From Cryptomeria japonica (lineage: Eukaryota > Streptophyta > Pinopsida > Cupressales > Cupressaceae), in the NCBI RefSeq assembly GCF_030272615.1, contig NC_081415.1, forward strand, positions 417,661,757 through 417,725,756: 64,000 nucleotides of DNA, read 5' to 3'. Under the pieces are notes generated by a model. That model had not been told where the DNA came from. It saw only the letters and a list, made by a program, of their open reading frames with translations, and did not search any database. Below, one piece after another: positions 34,740 through 45,677 of the stretch. A program made the position numbers and the translations under genes. How positions within the stretch are numbered: position 1 is the first letter of the stretch; every line of letters begins with the position of its first letter.

Positions 34740-36034
34740 TTAAGCATAGTATCTATGCAAGTGCATAGCATTTATAGGTTCTTTAAGAGGCATACCATCT
34801 ACACCCACTATTTTATAAGCACCTAATCCATAATCTTCAATAAGGATATACGGTCCAAGCCAATTAGGACTAAATTTTCCCTTTTCTTCAGGTAAGGCAT
34901 TCACATTGCGCTGATTCTCATAGAGAACTAAGTCACCCACTGAGAAGGAACGTTGAATAACCTTATCATTATAGCTTCATTGTAGAGTTTTGTGATATGC
35001 TTGAATATGCTCAAGAGCATTTATACACTGTTCATCAAGCATATCAACTTGTTGAAGTCTTTGTTCTCTATAAGCATCATCATCTACTATACCTTTGAGA
35101 GAAACTCTAAGTGATGGAATCTCTAATTCTAAAGGCATAATAGCATCAGCACCATAAACAAGATTATAAGGGGTGGTTCCTATAGCAATTCGTACACTCG
35201 TTCGGTAGGCCCAAAGAGCATAGATTAGCTGAGTACTCCAATCCTTACCATGCTTATTTACGGTTTTACGAAGAATTTGTTCAATTATCTTATTGGATGA
35301 TTCGGCTTGACCATTTGATTGAGGATAGTATGGTGTAGAAAATCGATGTTTGATATGATACTTCTCAAGGAATTTCTTCACGTCCTTGTTCTTAAATGAT
35401 GTCCCATTATCGAAGATTATAGTGGAAGGTATCCCAAATCGAGAAATAATGTTTTCTAGAAGAAATCGACAAATCACTTCAGCAGTAGTAGAGCGAAGGG
35501 GAATAGCTTCTACCCATTTTGTAAAGTAATCTGTTGCGGTTATAATGAAAGTATGTCCTTGAGATGAAGGAGGAGAGATTTTACCGATAAGATCCAGCCC
35601 CCATGCAGAGAAAGGCCAAGAAGCTACATGAGAATGAAGTTCTTGGGCAGGAGCATGAATCAAATTATTGTGTTGTTGACATTGATGACATTCTTAACAA
35701 ATGAAAAAGAATCCTACTGCATAGTTTCCCAATAATATCCCATACAGAGCAACCTTTGAACCAAGGATTTGCCTCCAAAATGCCCCCCACAGGCACCTGA
35801 ATGCGCCTCTTCAAGAGCAATAGGGATTTTTGATTTGTTAAGACAGCGAAGGAGAATACCATTATAACCCCTTCGGTAAAGAACATTAGAAAGAATGATA
35901 TATCTAGCGGACAGCTTGCGAATTCTAGCCCTAGTGTTCCTATTGGCGGAATCAAGAAAGGTACCATCGGTCAAGTATCTTACGATATGCGAATACCATT
36001 CATCTGAGTCTATAAAGTCACAACATGTCACCAA
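34740..36034 (-). pseudogene. Gypsy integrase of fragment F
   Basis: A well-preserved minus-strand integrase. The zinc-binding part has EEAHSGACGGHFGGKSLVQR and, after one stop and in another frame near 35680, ECHQCQ. The core carries WGLDLIGKISPP (Asp), IIFDNGTSFKNKDV (Asp) and SNGQAESSNKIIEQ (Glu), with 35 residues between the second Asp and the Glu. The C-terminal domain reads FSPNWLGPYILIEDYGLGAY, and there is no chromodomain. Core frame 35663-34977 is uninterrupted. A TGA... break near 34976 and the 35700 region disturb the rest. No RT is found upstream, because the sequence changes abruptly at about 36060. Confidence 0.9.
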
Positions 36035-36056
36035 GCTAGAATCATCTACAATAAAA

Positions 36057-36078
36057 CCCTATATATAAAACCCTAGGT
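36057..36078 (-). repeat. Short C-family LTR scrap at a rearrangement junction
   Basis: About 20 bp (AAACCCTAGGTCTTAATT) matches the LTR next to the TATA box (compare 30539). It sits exactly between the fragment F integrase and the E-type fragment. It looks like filler DNA at a breakpoint. Confidence 0.55.
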
Positions 36079-36938
36079 CTTAATTCCCAACCCATCCCTA
36101 TGAATGTGACTATGCCTATATCTAATAAACTTCCTAAAAGTAGACCTATACCTCCTCGTCATGATGGGCTTGGTCTCCTTCCTAAACCAAATATTCCTCC
36201 CTTATATGGAACAGTTCCTCCTCCTTCCTCTTATGGAGAGAAGAGACCTTCCTCTTCTCCTATTGTTCAACTTAAGAGACCACAACCTAAACACCCAAGT
36301 GAAAAGGGTGAGAACATTCCTCCTCCTCAATCTTCTCAACTTCCTACTAAGACTAGATGAAATCGTTCTGCACGTGAACGCCGATGAAAGTGTCATCTTA
36401 GAGCTTAGGCAGCTGCTTTTCAAACTTTGCAATCCCCAAAAACACCTTCAGCCAGTATTATTCCATTTTCTCCTCAGCCGACGATTGAGCCAAAATCTCC
36501 TAAACATAAGATGCATGATGGTCTTGATCCTGTGTGAGTTAAAGATCCTATTTTTATAAATCTTGATGATGATATAGATGAAAATGTTATTCATGATGAA
36601 AATGTTACTCCTGTTCATTCTGATAGTGAATATGAATATGTTGTTGTTGATAACCATCTATCTAACGAATTTTCTAAAGCACTTATCCTAGCTCCTAGAC
36701 AAGAACAACGTGGCTCGGAACATGAACATAGCCCTTGTTTGGATCTTGTGATAGCTCCATCTGCTATGTTGGATGTTCCTCCTCTAGCGTGTTTCCTACC
36801 TTCTCGAAATATTGATCAGCAAGATCGGGGGGTAGATGACGTGCTAGACTAGTTTCATTAGCATAGCAGACTCTCTCCTCCTCTCTTGATCTCTTTTGTT
36901 ACTTCTTCTATCTGTTATTCTTCTATGTCTTTTGCTTT
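36079..36938 (+). pseudogene. 3' coding fragment of a D/E-type element
   Basis: Plus-strand copy of the C-terminal part of the D/E polyprotein: NKLPKSRPIPPRHDGLGLLP, YGEKRPSSSPIVQLKRPQPK, HKMHDGLDPV and the end DQQDRGVDDVLD at about 36851. The untranslated tail follows. Stops are TGA and TAG where E has CGA or CAA/CAG. It is a fragment only, with no gag start or LTR. Confidence 0.88.
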
Positions 36939-37630
36939 CCTTGGGGTCAGTATGCTATATGATAATTCATGTATATCATATGTATGTATGCATAATTGTT
37001 CTTCATTCCCCAATCAAGGAAGGTCACCTAGAAGAAGGGAACACATGTGTCTTTTGAGTCAACATGAGAGAGACCAAAAGAGATCTCAATGCTTTGCATA
37101 GTCCTCAAGTAGACAACACTAAGGACAACAAATAGAAGAATGAGAATAACACATAGAAGAAGTAACAAAAGAGATCAAGAGAGGAGGAGAGAGTCTGCTA
37201 TGCTAATGAAACTAGTCTAGCACGTCATCTACCCCCCGATCTTGCTGATCAATATTTCGGGAAGGTAGGAAACACGCTAGAGGAGGAACATCCAACACAG
37301 CAGATGGAGCTATCACAAGATCCAAACAAGGGCTATGTTCATGTTCCGAGCCACGTTGTTCTTGTCTAGGAGCTAGGATAAGTGCTTTACAAAATTCGTT
37401 AGATAGATGGTTATCAACATCAACATATTCATATTCACTATCAGAATGAACAGGAGTAACATTTTCATCATGAATAACATTTTCATCTATATCATCATCA
37501 AGATTTACAAAAATAGGATCTTTAACTCACACAGGATCAAGACCATCATGCATCTTATGTTTAGGAGATTTCGGCTCAATCGTCGACTGAGGAGAAAATG
37601 GAATAATATTGGCTGAAGGTGTTTTTGGGG
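36435..37630. repeat. ~500-bp inverted repeat with ~200-bp spacer
   Basis: The left arm (about 36435-36938) and the right arm (about 37138-37630) are reverse complements over about 500 bp, with few differences by eye. Both derive from the end of the D/E polyprotein and its 3' tail. The spacer (36939-37137) continues the minus-oriented copy into the element 3' UTR. A transcript through it would fold into a long hairpin. Confidence 0.85.
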
Positions 37631-38595
37631 ATCACCAACTGAAGATTGGCTTGTACCCCTCCCTTGGGGGTTGGGTATGATTTCATGTTGTTTTCATGTC
37701 TTTGCATAAGCCTCATTATATCACTTGTATTCATGCTTTAGATCTCTTTACATCTTGATTTGGAGCATTTACATTATCATTTGCAAGCAATTAGGGTTTA
37801 CTTACTAGGTTGCTCTAGTTTGCTTACTTGCATTTTAGGATCTTCCACACACACAAGGTCTGCACACACACTACTTTTACAATACAACTTGGCTATTCGT
37901 GGAGGTGGAAATCACCAAAGTGGGGGTTTGACTAAGGCAAAACCCTATTTAGCCACCCACCATACCATTTCAGATATAAGTGCAGGTTTCGGGATTCGGA
38001 CGATGCCGCAAGTTGCAGATCTGACGGAACCAGACTGAGATGGGACAACACACCAAATTGCAGAGAAAAAGACCAGGACAGGGGCGTGGGGCACCCTGGT
38101 CCTACTAGGACAGGGGCACTAGGCACCTTGGTCCTTGGCACAAGGGCACTGAGCGCCCTGGTCCTTCTGTCAGACAGCAATTTCAGCATTTTTCTGACAG
38201 CTTTTTAGGTTGCAAAACAACAGTTTCAGGTGCAGAATCAGGACAATGGCACTCGTGCCCCCGTCCCAAACATTTCCACTTAGATTTTAACCCCAGGTAC
38301 ACATCTGCATTCTCCTTTTATCCTTGTGTTTACATCTTTTCATCACTTAATCTCAATCTTGCAATCCTGTTACTAGTTCATACTTGCACTCTAGGGCTAG
38401 TAGTTGAACTTGCATCATTTTATCTATCATTTGCAACAAAGGAATAGAAATCCTAATAGGTAGCCCGTGGCTCTCTCTTCCACAGAAAGAAGTAGCCAGT
38501 TGTGTGATACCTCTAGGCTCTTTCGTATTCCACAAGTGTGTGATTGAAAGTGAGATTAGGGCATGTTTGCTTAGTGTAACTTTTTCCCCTACACA
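37627..38595 (+). mobile_element. Element C, 5' LTR part 2
   Basis: This continues the C LTR to its end (CCCCTACACA). The first 236 bp repeat 29457-29692. The junction with the inverted-repeat block shares GGGGAT, a microhomology. A three-unit minisatellite (GGACAGGGGCGTGGGGCACC type) lies at about 38080-38165. Confidence 0.85.
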
Positions 38596-38598
38596 TTT

Positions 38599-38617
38599 TG
38601 GTGAACCTGACGTGAAT
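38599..38617 (+). other. Primer binding site of element C (tRNA-Trp type)
   Basis: TGGTGAACCTGACGTGAAT lies 3 bases after the LTR end. From my knowledge of plant tRNA-Trp (3' end ...TTCACGTCGGGTTCA plus CCA) it is complementary with one C-to-T change. Confidence 0.75.
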
Positions 38618-38929
38618 TCCAATCTTCTCTAATTCTGATCTATGTTTTCCAATTTGAGTGTTTATGCTATTTCAAATTCAAATTTGCATTTACAAGTTTT
38701 AATTTCTTGCAAGATTCAAAAATTTAGAGGAAATTTTTGCTAAAACCCTAATTTTTCAATTCAAAGTTGAACATGTGGATAGCTTAATTGGGATCAATCT
38801 AATTTAGGAACTCATTTGAATCATAAATTTCATTTTCTAAATCTACATTCTAAGTGCTTGCATTGGTTAAAATTGAACATTTCCTTCTATTTTGCATGTG
38901 TTAGCATTTGAAAGAGGAAAATTGTTGTC

Positions 38930-41900
38930 ATGATGCATTCATTTGATAATGGGTTAGCTTCCCTTGTTTCAATTTTTCCTTCTCCTAAAGAACCTCCCCC
39001 CATCTATAACAACATTTTAGTGCCTAAAAGAGTTGCTTCCAATCCCTTTGAGACTCTCCCATGCTCTAAGGATGAAGACTTTAAGAGTGATCTTGACAAT
39101 TCTCCTAAAATGTGCCCTTCCTATTTATCTATCCTAGAGGAAGAGAATGATATCATAAACACATTTCTTAATGTTACTTCACCTTCCCTACATGATGCCT
39201 CTCTAAGTGAAAAGGTATTGATGGACATTGACTTATTTTCTCCTAAAGTTGGTCCTTCCAATGGGGGCATGTTAGTGCAACAAGAGGTTATGAACACTTC
39301 TTTCAAAGATCTCCTTCCTAAGCATGAATCTTTGGAGAAATATGTTCATGTTCCTCCTAAAAAACACTCCCTTCATGAGGATCCTTTTGTGCAAGAAGAT
39401 GACATTATCCCTACATTTCCTAGTGATGGCATTTCCTTTTCCAACAAAATTCCCACTAGAGATGATGAATTAATGATAAATGCTTACCCTTCTCCTAAAG
39501 TTTGTCTTACCCATAAGCATCCCTTAGAGAAAGAAGATGAAATAATAAGCAATTTCCTTAATTCTCTCTCCCCTAAAGATCATATTGAATATATTTTGAG
39601 GAAAGAGGATGAGTTTAACACATCTATTGATGCTCTCCCTCCTAAGGATGAGGAATTAATAAACAATGTTATCTCCTCTCCCGAAATGGACAATACTTCA
39701 AACACTCCTTTCAACAACCTCACTATTTGGGATGAACCATTAGAAGAAGGTGTAGATTATTCTCTTCCCCATGAGAGAACCCTAGCCAAAGGGGATGAAA
39801 TCAAGATTGAAAACTCCCTTGATAGTTTCTCACCTTCCTTGAATCTCAATTATTCTCCCTCTAAAAATAAAGCATCTCCCTCTCCTCAACTTGGTTCTAC
39901 TCATAAGGATACCCTAGTTCAAAGCAAGATGGTTAACATCTCTTTCAAAGATCTCCATCTCAAAAGTGAGACTTTAGAGAGTAATGTTGATCCTTCTCCT
40001 AGAGAGTTTATTCCCCATGTAGATCCTTTGATGATAGAGGATGATATGACCTTTCCTAGTATTACTTTTCCTACTGGAACATCAATGCCTACCCCTTGTC
40101 TCTCTCCTAAAATTGATTTAATCTGTGATAAGATTTTAGTGCAAGAGAAGACTATCAATAATTCTTCCAACACTTTTGTTCATTCCTCTAAACCATCCTC
40201 AATCAATTTGATACGTGTGAATGAAACACCTAACAAACCTCTCTTCATTGTCCAAGGTGCTTGTCCTTCTCAAAATTCTCAACCTTTAAATAAGCCTATC
40301 TTAGTGGTTCAAGGTGGTTATGCTAATGATTCTTTTTTCACTCCTAACAAACCTATTATTACTGTGCAAGGAGGTTATTCTACTAAGAGCCCTTATGAGT
40401 ATGCTAAGCAACTTACTAGAGAGAGTTATAATGCGGTTGCTCATACCTATAACACAAGAAATAATAGGCAACCTAATCCTCCTCTAGTTATCCCAACTTC
40501 ACTTCCTCCTTCCCAACCTATTCTTCCTCAAGTTCCTCGTATTTCACAAATGCTTAGTAAGGACTATGATCTTATAGAACAACTTAAAGCTACCCCTGCT
40601 AAGATATCCCTTTGGGATTTGATCCAAACTTCTTCCGCTCATCATGGAATGTTACAGGATGCCTTGAAAGATTTGAATGTTCCTCCACCTAATACATCTA
40701 GTAATATAGTGTCTTTGGTTAACTCTGTGATGAATCCTAAAGCTCAAATTGTGTTTACTCAAGATGAGTTGCCTACTAGTGAAATTCAACATCAATATGA
40801 TCCCTTGATGATTGTGGTTATCATAAATGACACTGCTATAAGACGAACACTAGTAGATAATGGTTCTAGCCTTAATGTGTGTAGCATTAATCTATTGCAT
40901 AAGATGAATGTGGATACATCCCTTATTGAGCCTGACTCTCGTCCCATTCGAGGCTTTGATAATGTGGCTAAGTCTTCATTAGGTATTATCACCTTACCCA
41001 TCACAGTGGGACCTGTTACTTTGCCTACTCCTATCCATGTTATCTCGGGAAATCTAACATACAACTTGTTATTAGGGAGACCTTGGATTCACAGTATGCA
41101 AGATGTCCCCTCTACATTGCATAGACAAGTTAAATTTATTTATAATAATAAGACATATACCTTGATAGGTGATACTAATTTTCAAGCTTGTTTGCAAACA
41201 TCTACTTCCAAAGAGAGTTCTTCTAAGCCTTCCTCTTCTAGTGATGACTCATTAAACAAGATACCTATGGATGAATCAATACCCTCTGATAATCAAAATT
41301 CTTTGGATGAGTCTGAAGTTCCTGAAGAAGATTCTTCTCAACTTGAATCTACACATGAAAAGGCTTTTGATCCTGAGAAGGTTCTCGCAGAAGATGATTA
41401 GGGATCTCTTGATTTTAATCCCACCTTTGTAGGTGAGTATAGGGTTCCTCCTAGAGAGCTTAAAGTTAAAAAGAAGGAAGAAACTAGAGATCAATCAGTC
41501 TTACCTGAAGCTATGAGCAATAATTTTGTGGCCGCTTCTCAAAATTCTTCTCCTCACACCTCTAATTCTGAAGAATTTGATTCTTTGTCTTATAAAAAAC
41601 CACCTTCTCTTTCTGAAATGGCTAATCGTTATGGTCGTGGTTTTCATATTTTGGCTAAGAGTGGCTATAGTGGAAATGGTTGTCGCACAAATGAACAAGG
41701 AATTAAAGTTCCTTTAGAACATAACATGCATGAATATTCATTTGGACTTGGATATGATCTTTCTAAGCCCACCAAAGCATCTAAAAGACCATCTCTCAAT
41801 GTGAATGCTATATTTAGTAGTGATGATGATCTCACTTCAACTAAATCATCTTCTACTTCTATCAACTCTCATTCCCCTCATAAGGAAATCTTGGTGATGA

Positions 41901-42148
41901 ACAAATCTCTTTATGACTCCCCTCAAATTTCTAAATCCACTTATGAATCCTTATCTCCTAGTCATCATAAAGTCCTTTCCTCCAGGGATAAGGCTCTAAT
42001 AAATTACACTCATCTCTCTTCTAAGATTTCTCGTAACTTTCCTTCTTCAATTTTTATCATTTTATACATGTTTTTGATCTCACTTATAGTTGAGCATTCA
42101 GCATGTCATATTCAAATACCTCATTCAATCTATCATGTCTTTAAATAA
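38930..42148 (+). pseudogene. Element C polyprotein: repeat-rich N-terminus, protease-like domain, G-patch
   Basis: One frame from ATG 38930 to 42148, broken only by TAG at 41399-41401. Residues 1-500 are Ser/Pro/acid-rich, with a duplicated block (VMNTSFKDLLPKHESLEKYV near residue 130 and MVNISFKDLHLKSETLESNV near 335). Next come three KP-x3-VQG repeats near residues 435-485. WDLIQTSSAHHGMLQDALKD matches the pre-protease motif of element G. A retropepsin-like domain follows with LVDNGSSLNVC (Asn in place of Thr/Ser) and LLGRPWIHSMQDVPSTLH. After the TAG, a G-patch reads GRGFHILAKSGYSGNGC, NEQGIKVPLE and FGLGY (about 41630-41755). No capsid, zinc knuckle, RT or integrase is present. Confidence 0.85.
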
Positions 42149-43964
42149 CATTAATGGCTATTATGTTGCTCATCATTATGTGACATTGGTAGCTCATTTA
42201 TTGGGGGCTCATTGTCATTCATGATGGTACAATTTCAAGTGCAATCATATTTTTGAAGCAACATAATAGCCTAATTTTTCTATGTTATCTCTTGTTCCTA
42301 TGGGGTAATAGTGTGGAAATATTGATCATCTTTTCTTTAGAATCCTCTTTTCCTAGATATGGGAGAAGATGTGTATTCTCTTTCTTACCTTACCCACTTC
42401 TTGTGATGAGCATTTTACATACACTAATGTCTTGCTTGCATGAACTCATGTGAGTATGTAGTACATTTTGCTTATGTCTAAATCTCTCCCTAGAAAATTG
42501 TGTAAGTCCTTCTCATTGTCCTTATCCTTGGGAGGCAATGATCTTTTCTTATTTTTATCTAAGGATCCACTTTTTCCTATTTCATGGATGGTGTGAACTT
42601 TATTACTTGATGTTATTCCTTGTATGCATTTGTTGTTGTTTGTTCAAGGATTCTCTCTTACAAGATGTGTAAGTCCTTGACTACAACCTCTTTTGCACTT
42701 GGTCAAATACATCCATAATGAATTCACTCTCCCAATTGGGTTAAAAAGAGCATCATCCTTCATTAAGAATCACTTTCACCTCGCAAAAGAAGGAAGTATT
42801 GCATTCTTATTCTCTTCTTTGTCTTATTCTAGAAGATGTTATATTTGTCTAAAACAATTCCTCTTAGGGATAGGTGTCTTTTGTACAAAGATCTCTTCTC
42901 CTCTAAGGATCTCCTTTACACATACTACAAGATATCCCTTTTCAACTATCTTATCCTTGCTTAAAGAGTGCAAAACTCTCTTTCTTGGATCTATGACATT
43001 GTTGCATTTTTGGGGTATCTTCTTTTGTGATGAAGGTAGGTATCCTTGTTCTACTTTCCTTATGACATAAACATTACACTTTTTGAGCAATGGGTCATTC
43101 TCGGAACCAGAGCATAGACTCTTAGAGTGAGATGTCTCCATTTTTTCTTTTATGCAAGGTGATTATTCTCGAAACTAGAGCACAGACTCTTAGAGCGAGA
43201 TGTCACGCTTTTGTACTATACATATACAGGTTGTAGCATACTCGGGCATAGACTCCTATGAGGTGCTTCTAACCTCACTTACACACACATGCACAAGGTT
43301 GAGTGGAACTAGCAGCATAAGGCTAGACTTTTTCACTCTCCTCCCTTACATGGATCACCTAGACAGACTCTAGGGGCTAGTTTTCCATGTCCTTTTTCCC
43401 ATGGATCACCTAGACAAGATCTAGGGGTGAGAAGTCCATGTTTTCGCTCTCACTATTCTTCTCATGGATCACCAATGTGTGTATTCATGCTTTTTTTTCC
43501 TTTCTTTTCTTCTCTCTGCATTTTGTTTCCATTTACATCCTTCATCTTGTGTTAGAGAACTCTCAAATCCTCACACTCTTTGTTGTGTTGGAATTGAGAT
43601 TTAGTCCTCTTTCTTACCAAATGATTCTCCATTAGTTTTTGATCTCATATCAAATCTTCTTGTGAGCATTTGTTATCAATATTCTTTAATAATTCAAAGT
43701 GGTAAACATGATACCCTGTTTCAACTCACTAAAATTAGCAAGCCGAAATAGGGGGGGCATATAGCTACCCTCGAATTTTCATCACCTTCCTTAGTAAGAA
43801 TTAGGTGATTTTGTGATCTAATGTGTGTTTTGTAGGGTGTGGTTCCTAACTATGTACTGCAGATACCACTTGGGGCTTCGTTCGACAGACTTATGGATAT
43901 ATCCTTTTTCAAATAATGTTTACTTTTCTGTACTTTAGCTTGTATATGCACGTAGTGTTCATAT
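42149..43964. other. Element C 3' untranslated region
   Basis: About 1.8 kb of T-rich sequence between the polyprotein and the purine tract. Frames are short, with no recognisable domain. The part from about 43730 on is collinear with 31055-31330 of fragment F on the minus strand, so the two elements share their 3' end. An internal near-repeat occurs around 43100-43200 (AGAGCATAGACTCTTAGAG and AGAGCACAGACTCTTAGAG). Confidence 0.65.
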
Positions 43965-43965
43965 G

Positions 43966-43986
43966 ACCGCTAAAGTGGGAGCTAAA
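43966..43986 (+). other. Polypurine tract of element C
   Basis: CGCTAAAGTGGGAGCTAAA immediately precedes the 3' LTR. It differs by one base from the tract in D and F. Confidence 0.85.
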
Positions 43987-45672
43987 TGTAGCGTCGTAAA
44001 TTGTACGCACTTGCTAGGGTGGTACAATTTCACACCTAGTTTAGCACCTGCCTTGGCGCATTTTGCATTGCATTTCCCCTTTAGCACTTAATTAATTAAA
44101 TTAATTAGGTCTAAGGTTCTATTTTATCATCTCCCATATCATAAAGTTGGGCCCTTTTCATTAAAGTGTGCCCCTTTCATTTTATTCTTCCAACACATCA
44201 TTTAATCAAAAACCCTAATTAGGTCCTATTTTGAACTTGGGGGCTTGATTTCGGGGGTCAAAACATCTCAAAATCACCTGTAACTTCGGGATTCTCTCTA
44301 AAATCATCATATCTGACGGCCCTAAAAATTTGGTGAAAAGTTGTCAGGACCATGGCACCCGGAGTGCACACAGTCCCGGACATTTTTCCCAAAATTTTAG
44401 GAGCACAATCCAATCATAAAATAAAGCTTAACCCCAAGAAATTGGCGGGAGATTCAATCTCTAGGTCGGCCAAAAGTTGAAATTAAGACCTAGGGTTTCA
44501 TATATAAGAGCTCTCTTTCTTCATTTGAAAGGATCCGAATTTTGGTTTCAGGGGCCTTCTATGCAACGAAAGAGTAGATCTTTATAGACTTCAACAACAT
44601 TCAACATCCATCCATCAAGTATTCATCAATTTCATTCATCCATTTAGGGCTTTGAAGACATTGAAGAGCAATAGGGGATCACCGACTGAAGATTGGCTTG
44701 TACCCCTCCCTTGGGGATTGGGTATGATTTCATGTTGTTTTCATGTCTTTGCATAAGCCTCATTACATCACTTGTATTCATGCTTTAGATCTCTTTACAT
44801 CTTGATTTGGAGCATTTACATTATCATTTGCAAGCAATTAGGGTTTACTTTCTAGGTTGCTCTAGTTTGCTTACTTGCATTTTAGGATCTTCCACACACA
44901 CAAGGTCTGCACACACACTACTTTTACAATACAACTTGGCTATTCGTGGAGGTGGAAATCACCAAAGCGGGGGTTTGACTAAGGCAAAATCCTATATAGC
45001 CGCCCACCATACCTTTTCAGATATAAGTGCAGGTTTCGGGATTCGGACGACGCCGTAAGTTGCAGATTTGACGGAAGCAGACTAAGATGGGACAACACAC
45101 CAAATTGCAGAGAAAAAGACCAGGACAGGGGCGTGGGGCACCTTGGTCCTACCAGGACAGGGGCGTGGGGCACCCTGGTCCTGCCAGGACAGGGGCGCTG
45201 GGCACCCTGGTCCTTGGGACAGGGGCGCTGGGCCCTAGTCCTTCTGTCAGACAGCAGTTTCAGCATTTTTCTGACAGCTTTTTAGGTTGCAAAACAATAG
45301 TTTCAGGTGCAGAATCAGGATAGTGGTGCCCACACCCCCATCCCAAACATTTCCACTCAGATTTTAACCCCAATTACACATCTGCATTCTCCTTTTATCC
45401 TTGTGTTTACAGCGTTTCATCACTTAATCTCAATCTTGCAATCTTGTTACTAGTTCATACTTGCACTCTAGGGCTAGTAGTTGAACTTGCATCATTTTAT
45501 CTATCATTTGCAACAAAGGAATAGAAATCCTAATAGGTAGCCCATGGCTCTCTCTTCCACAGAAAGAAGTAGCCAATTGTGTGATACCTCTAGGCTCTTT
45601 CGTATTCCACAAGTGTGTGATTGAAAGTGAGATTAGGGCATGTTTGCTTAGTGTCACTTTTTCCCCTACACA
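43987..45672 (+). mobile_element. Element C, intact 3' LTR (1686 bp)
   Basis: It begins TGTAGCGTCG and ends CCCCTACACA. TATATAA lies at 44501-44507. The GC-rich core is at 44347-44376. The minisatellite at about 45115-45240 has four units against three in the other C-family LTRs. Flanked by CATGT on its right. Confidence 0.88.
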
Positions 45673-45677
45673 CATGT

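Larger units (their letters stand above)
28763..45672 (+). mobile_element. LTR retrotransposon C, nested in the B 3' LTR
   Basis: C is flanked by CATGT on both sides (28758-28762 and 45673-45677), and its removal restores the B LTR sequence. It starts TGTAGCATCG and ends CCCTACACA. Its 5' LTR (28763-29692 plus 37627-38595) contains a large rearranged block, and its 3' LTR is intact (43987-45672). The internal part (38596-43986) has a tRNA-Trp-type primer site, one long protease/G-patch ORF and a purine tract. It has no recognisable Gag capsid, RT, RNase H or integrase, so it appears non-autonomous. Confidence 0.85.

Noticed and set aside
41399-41401. Programmed stop-codon readthrough between protease and G-patch in C
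   Set aside because: A single TAG fits the general CAG-to-TAG decay seen everywhere here. No structure or second copy supports recoding.
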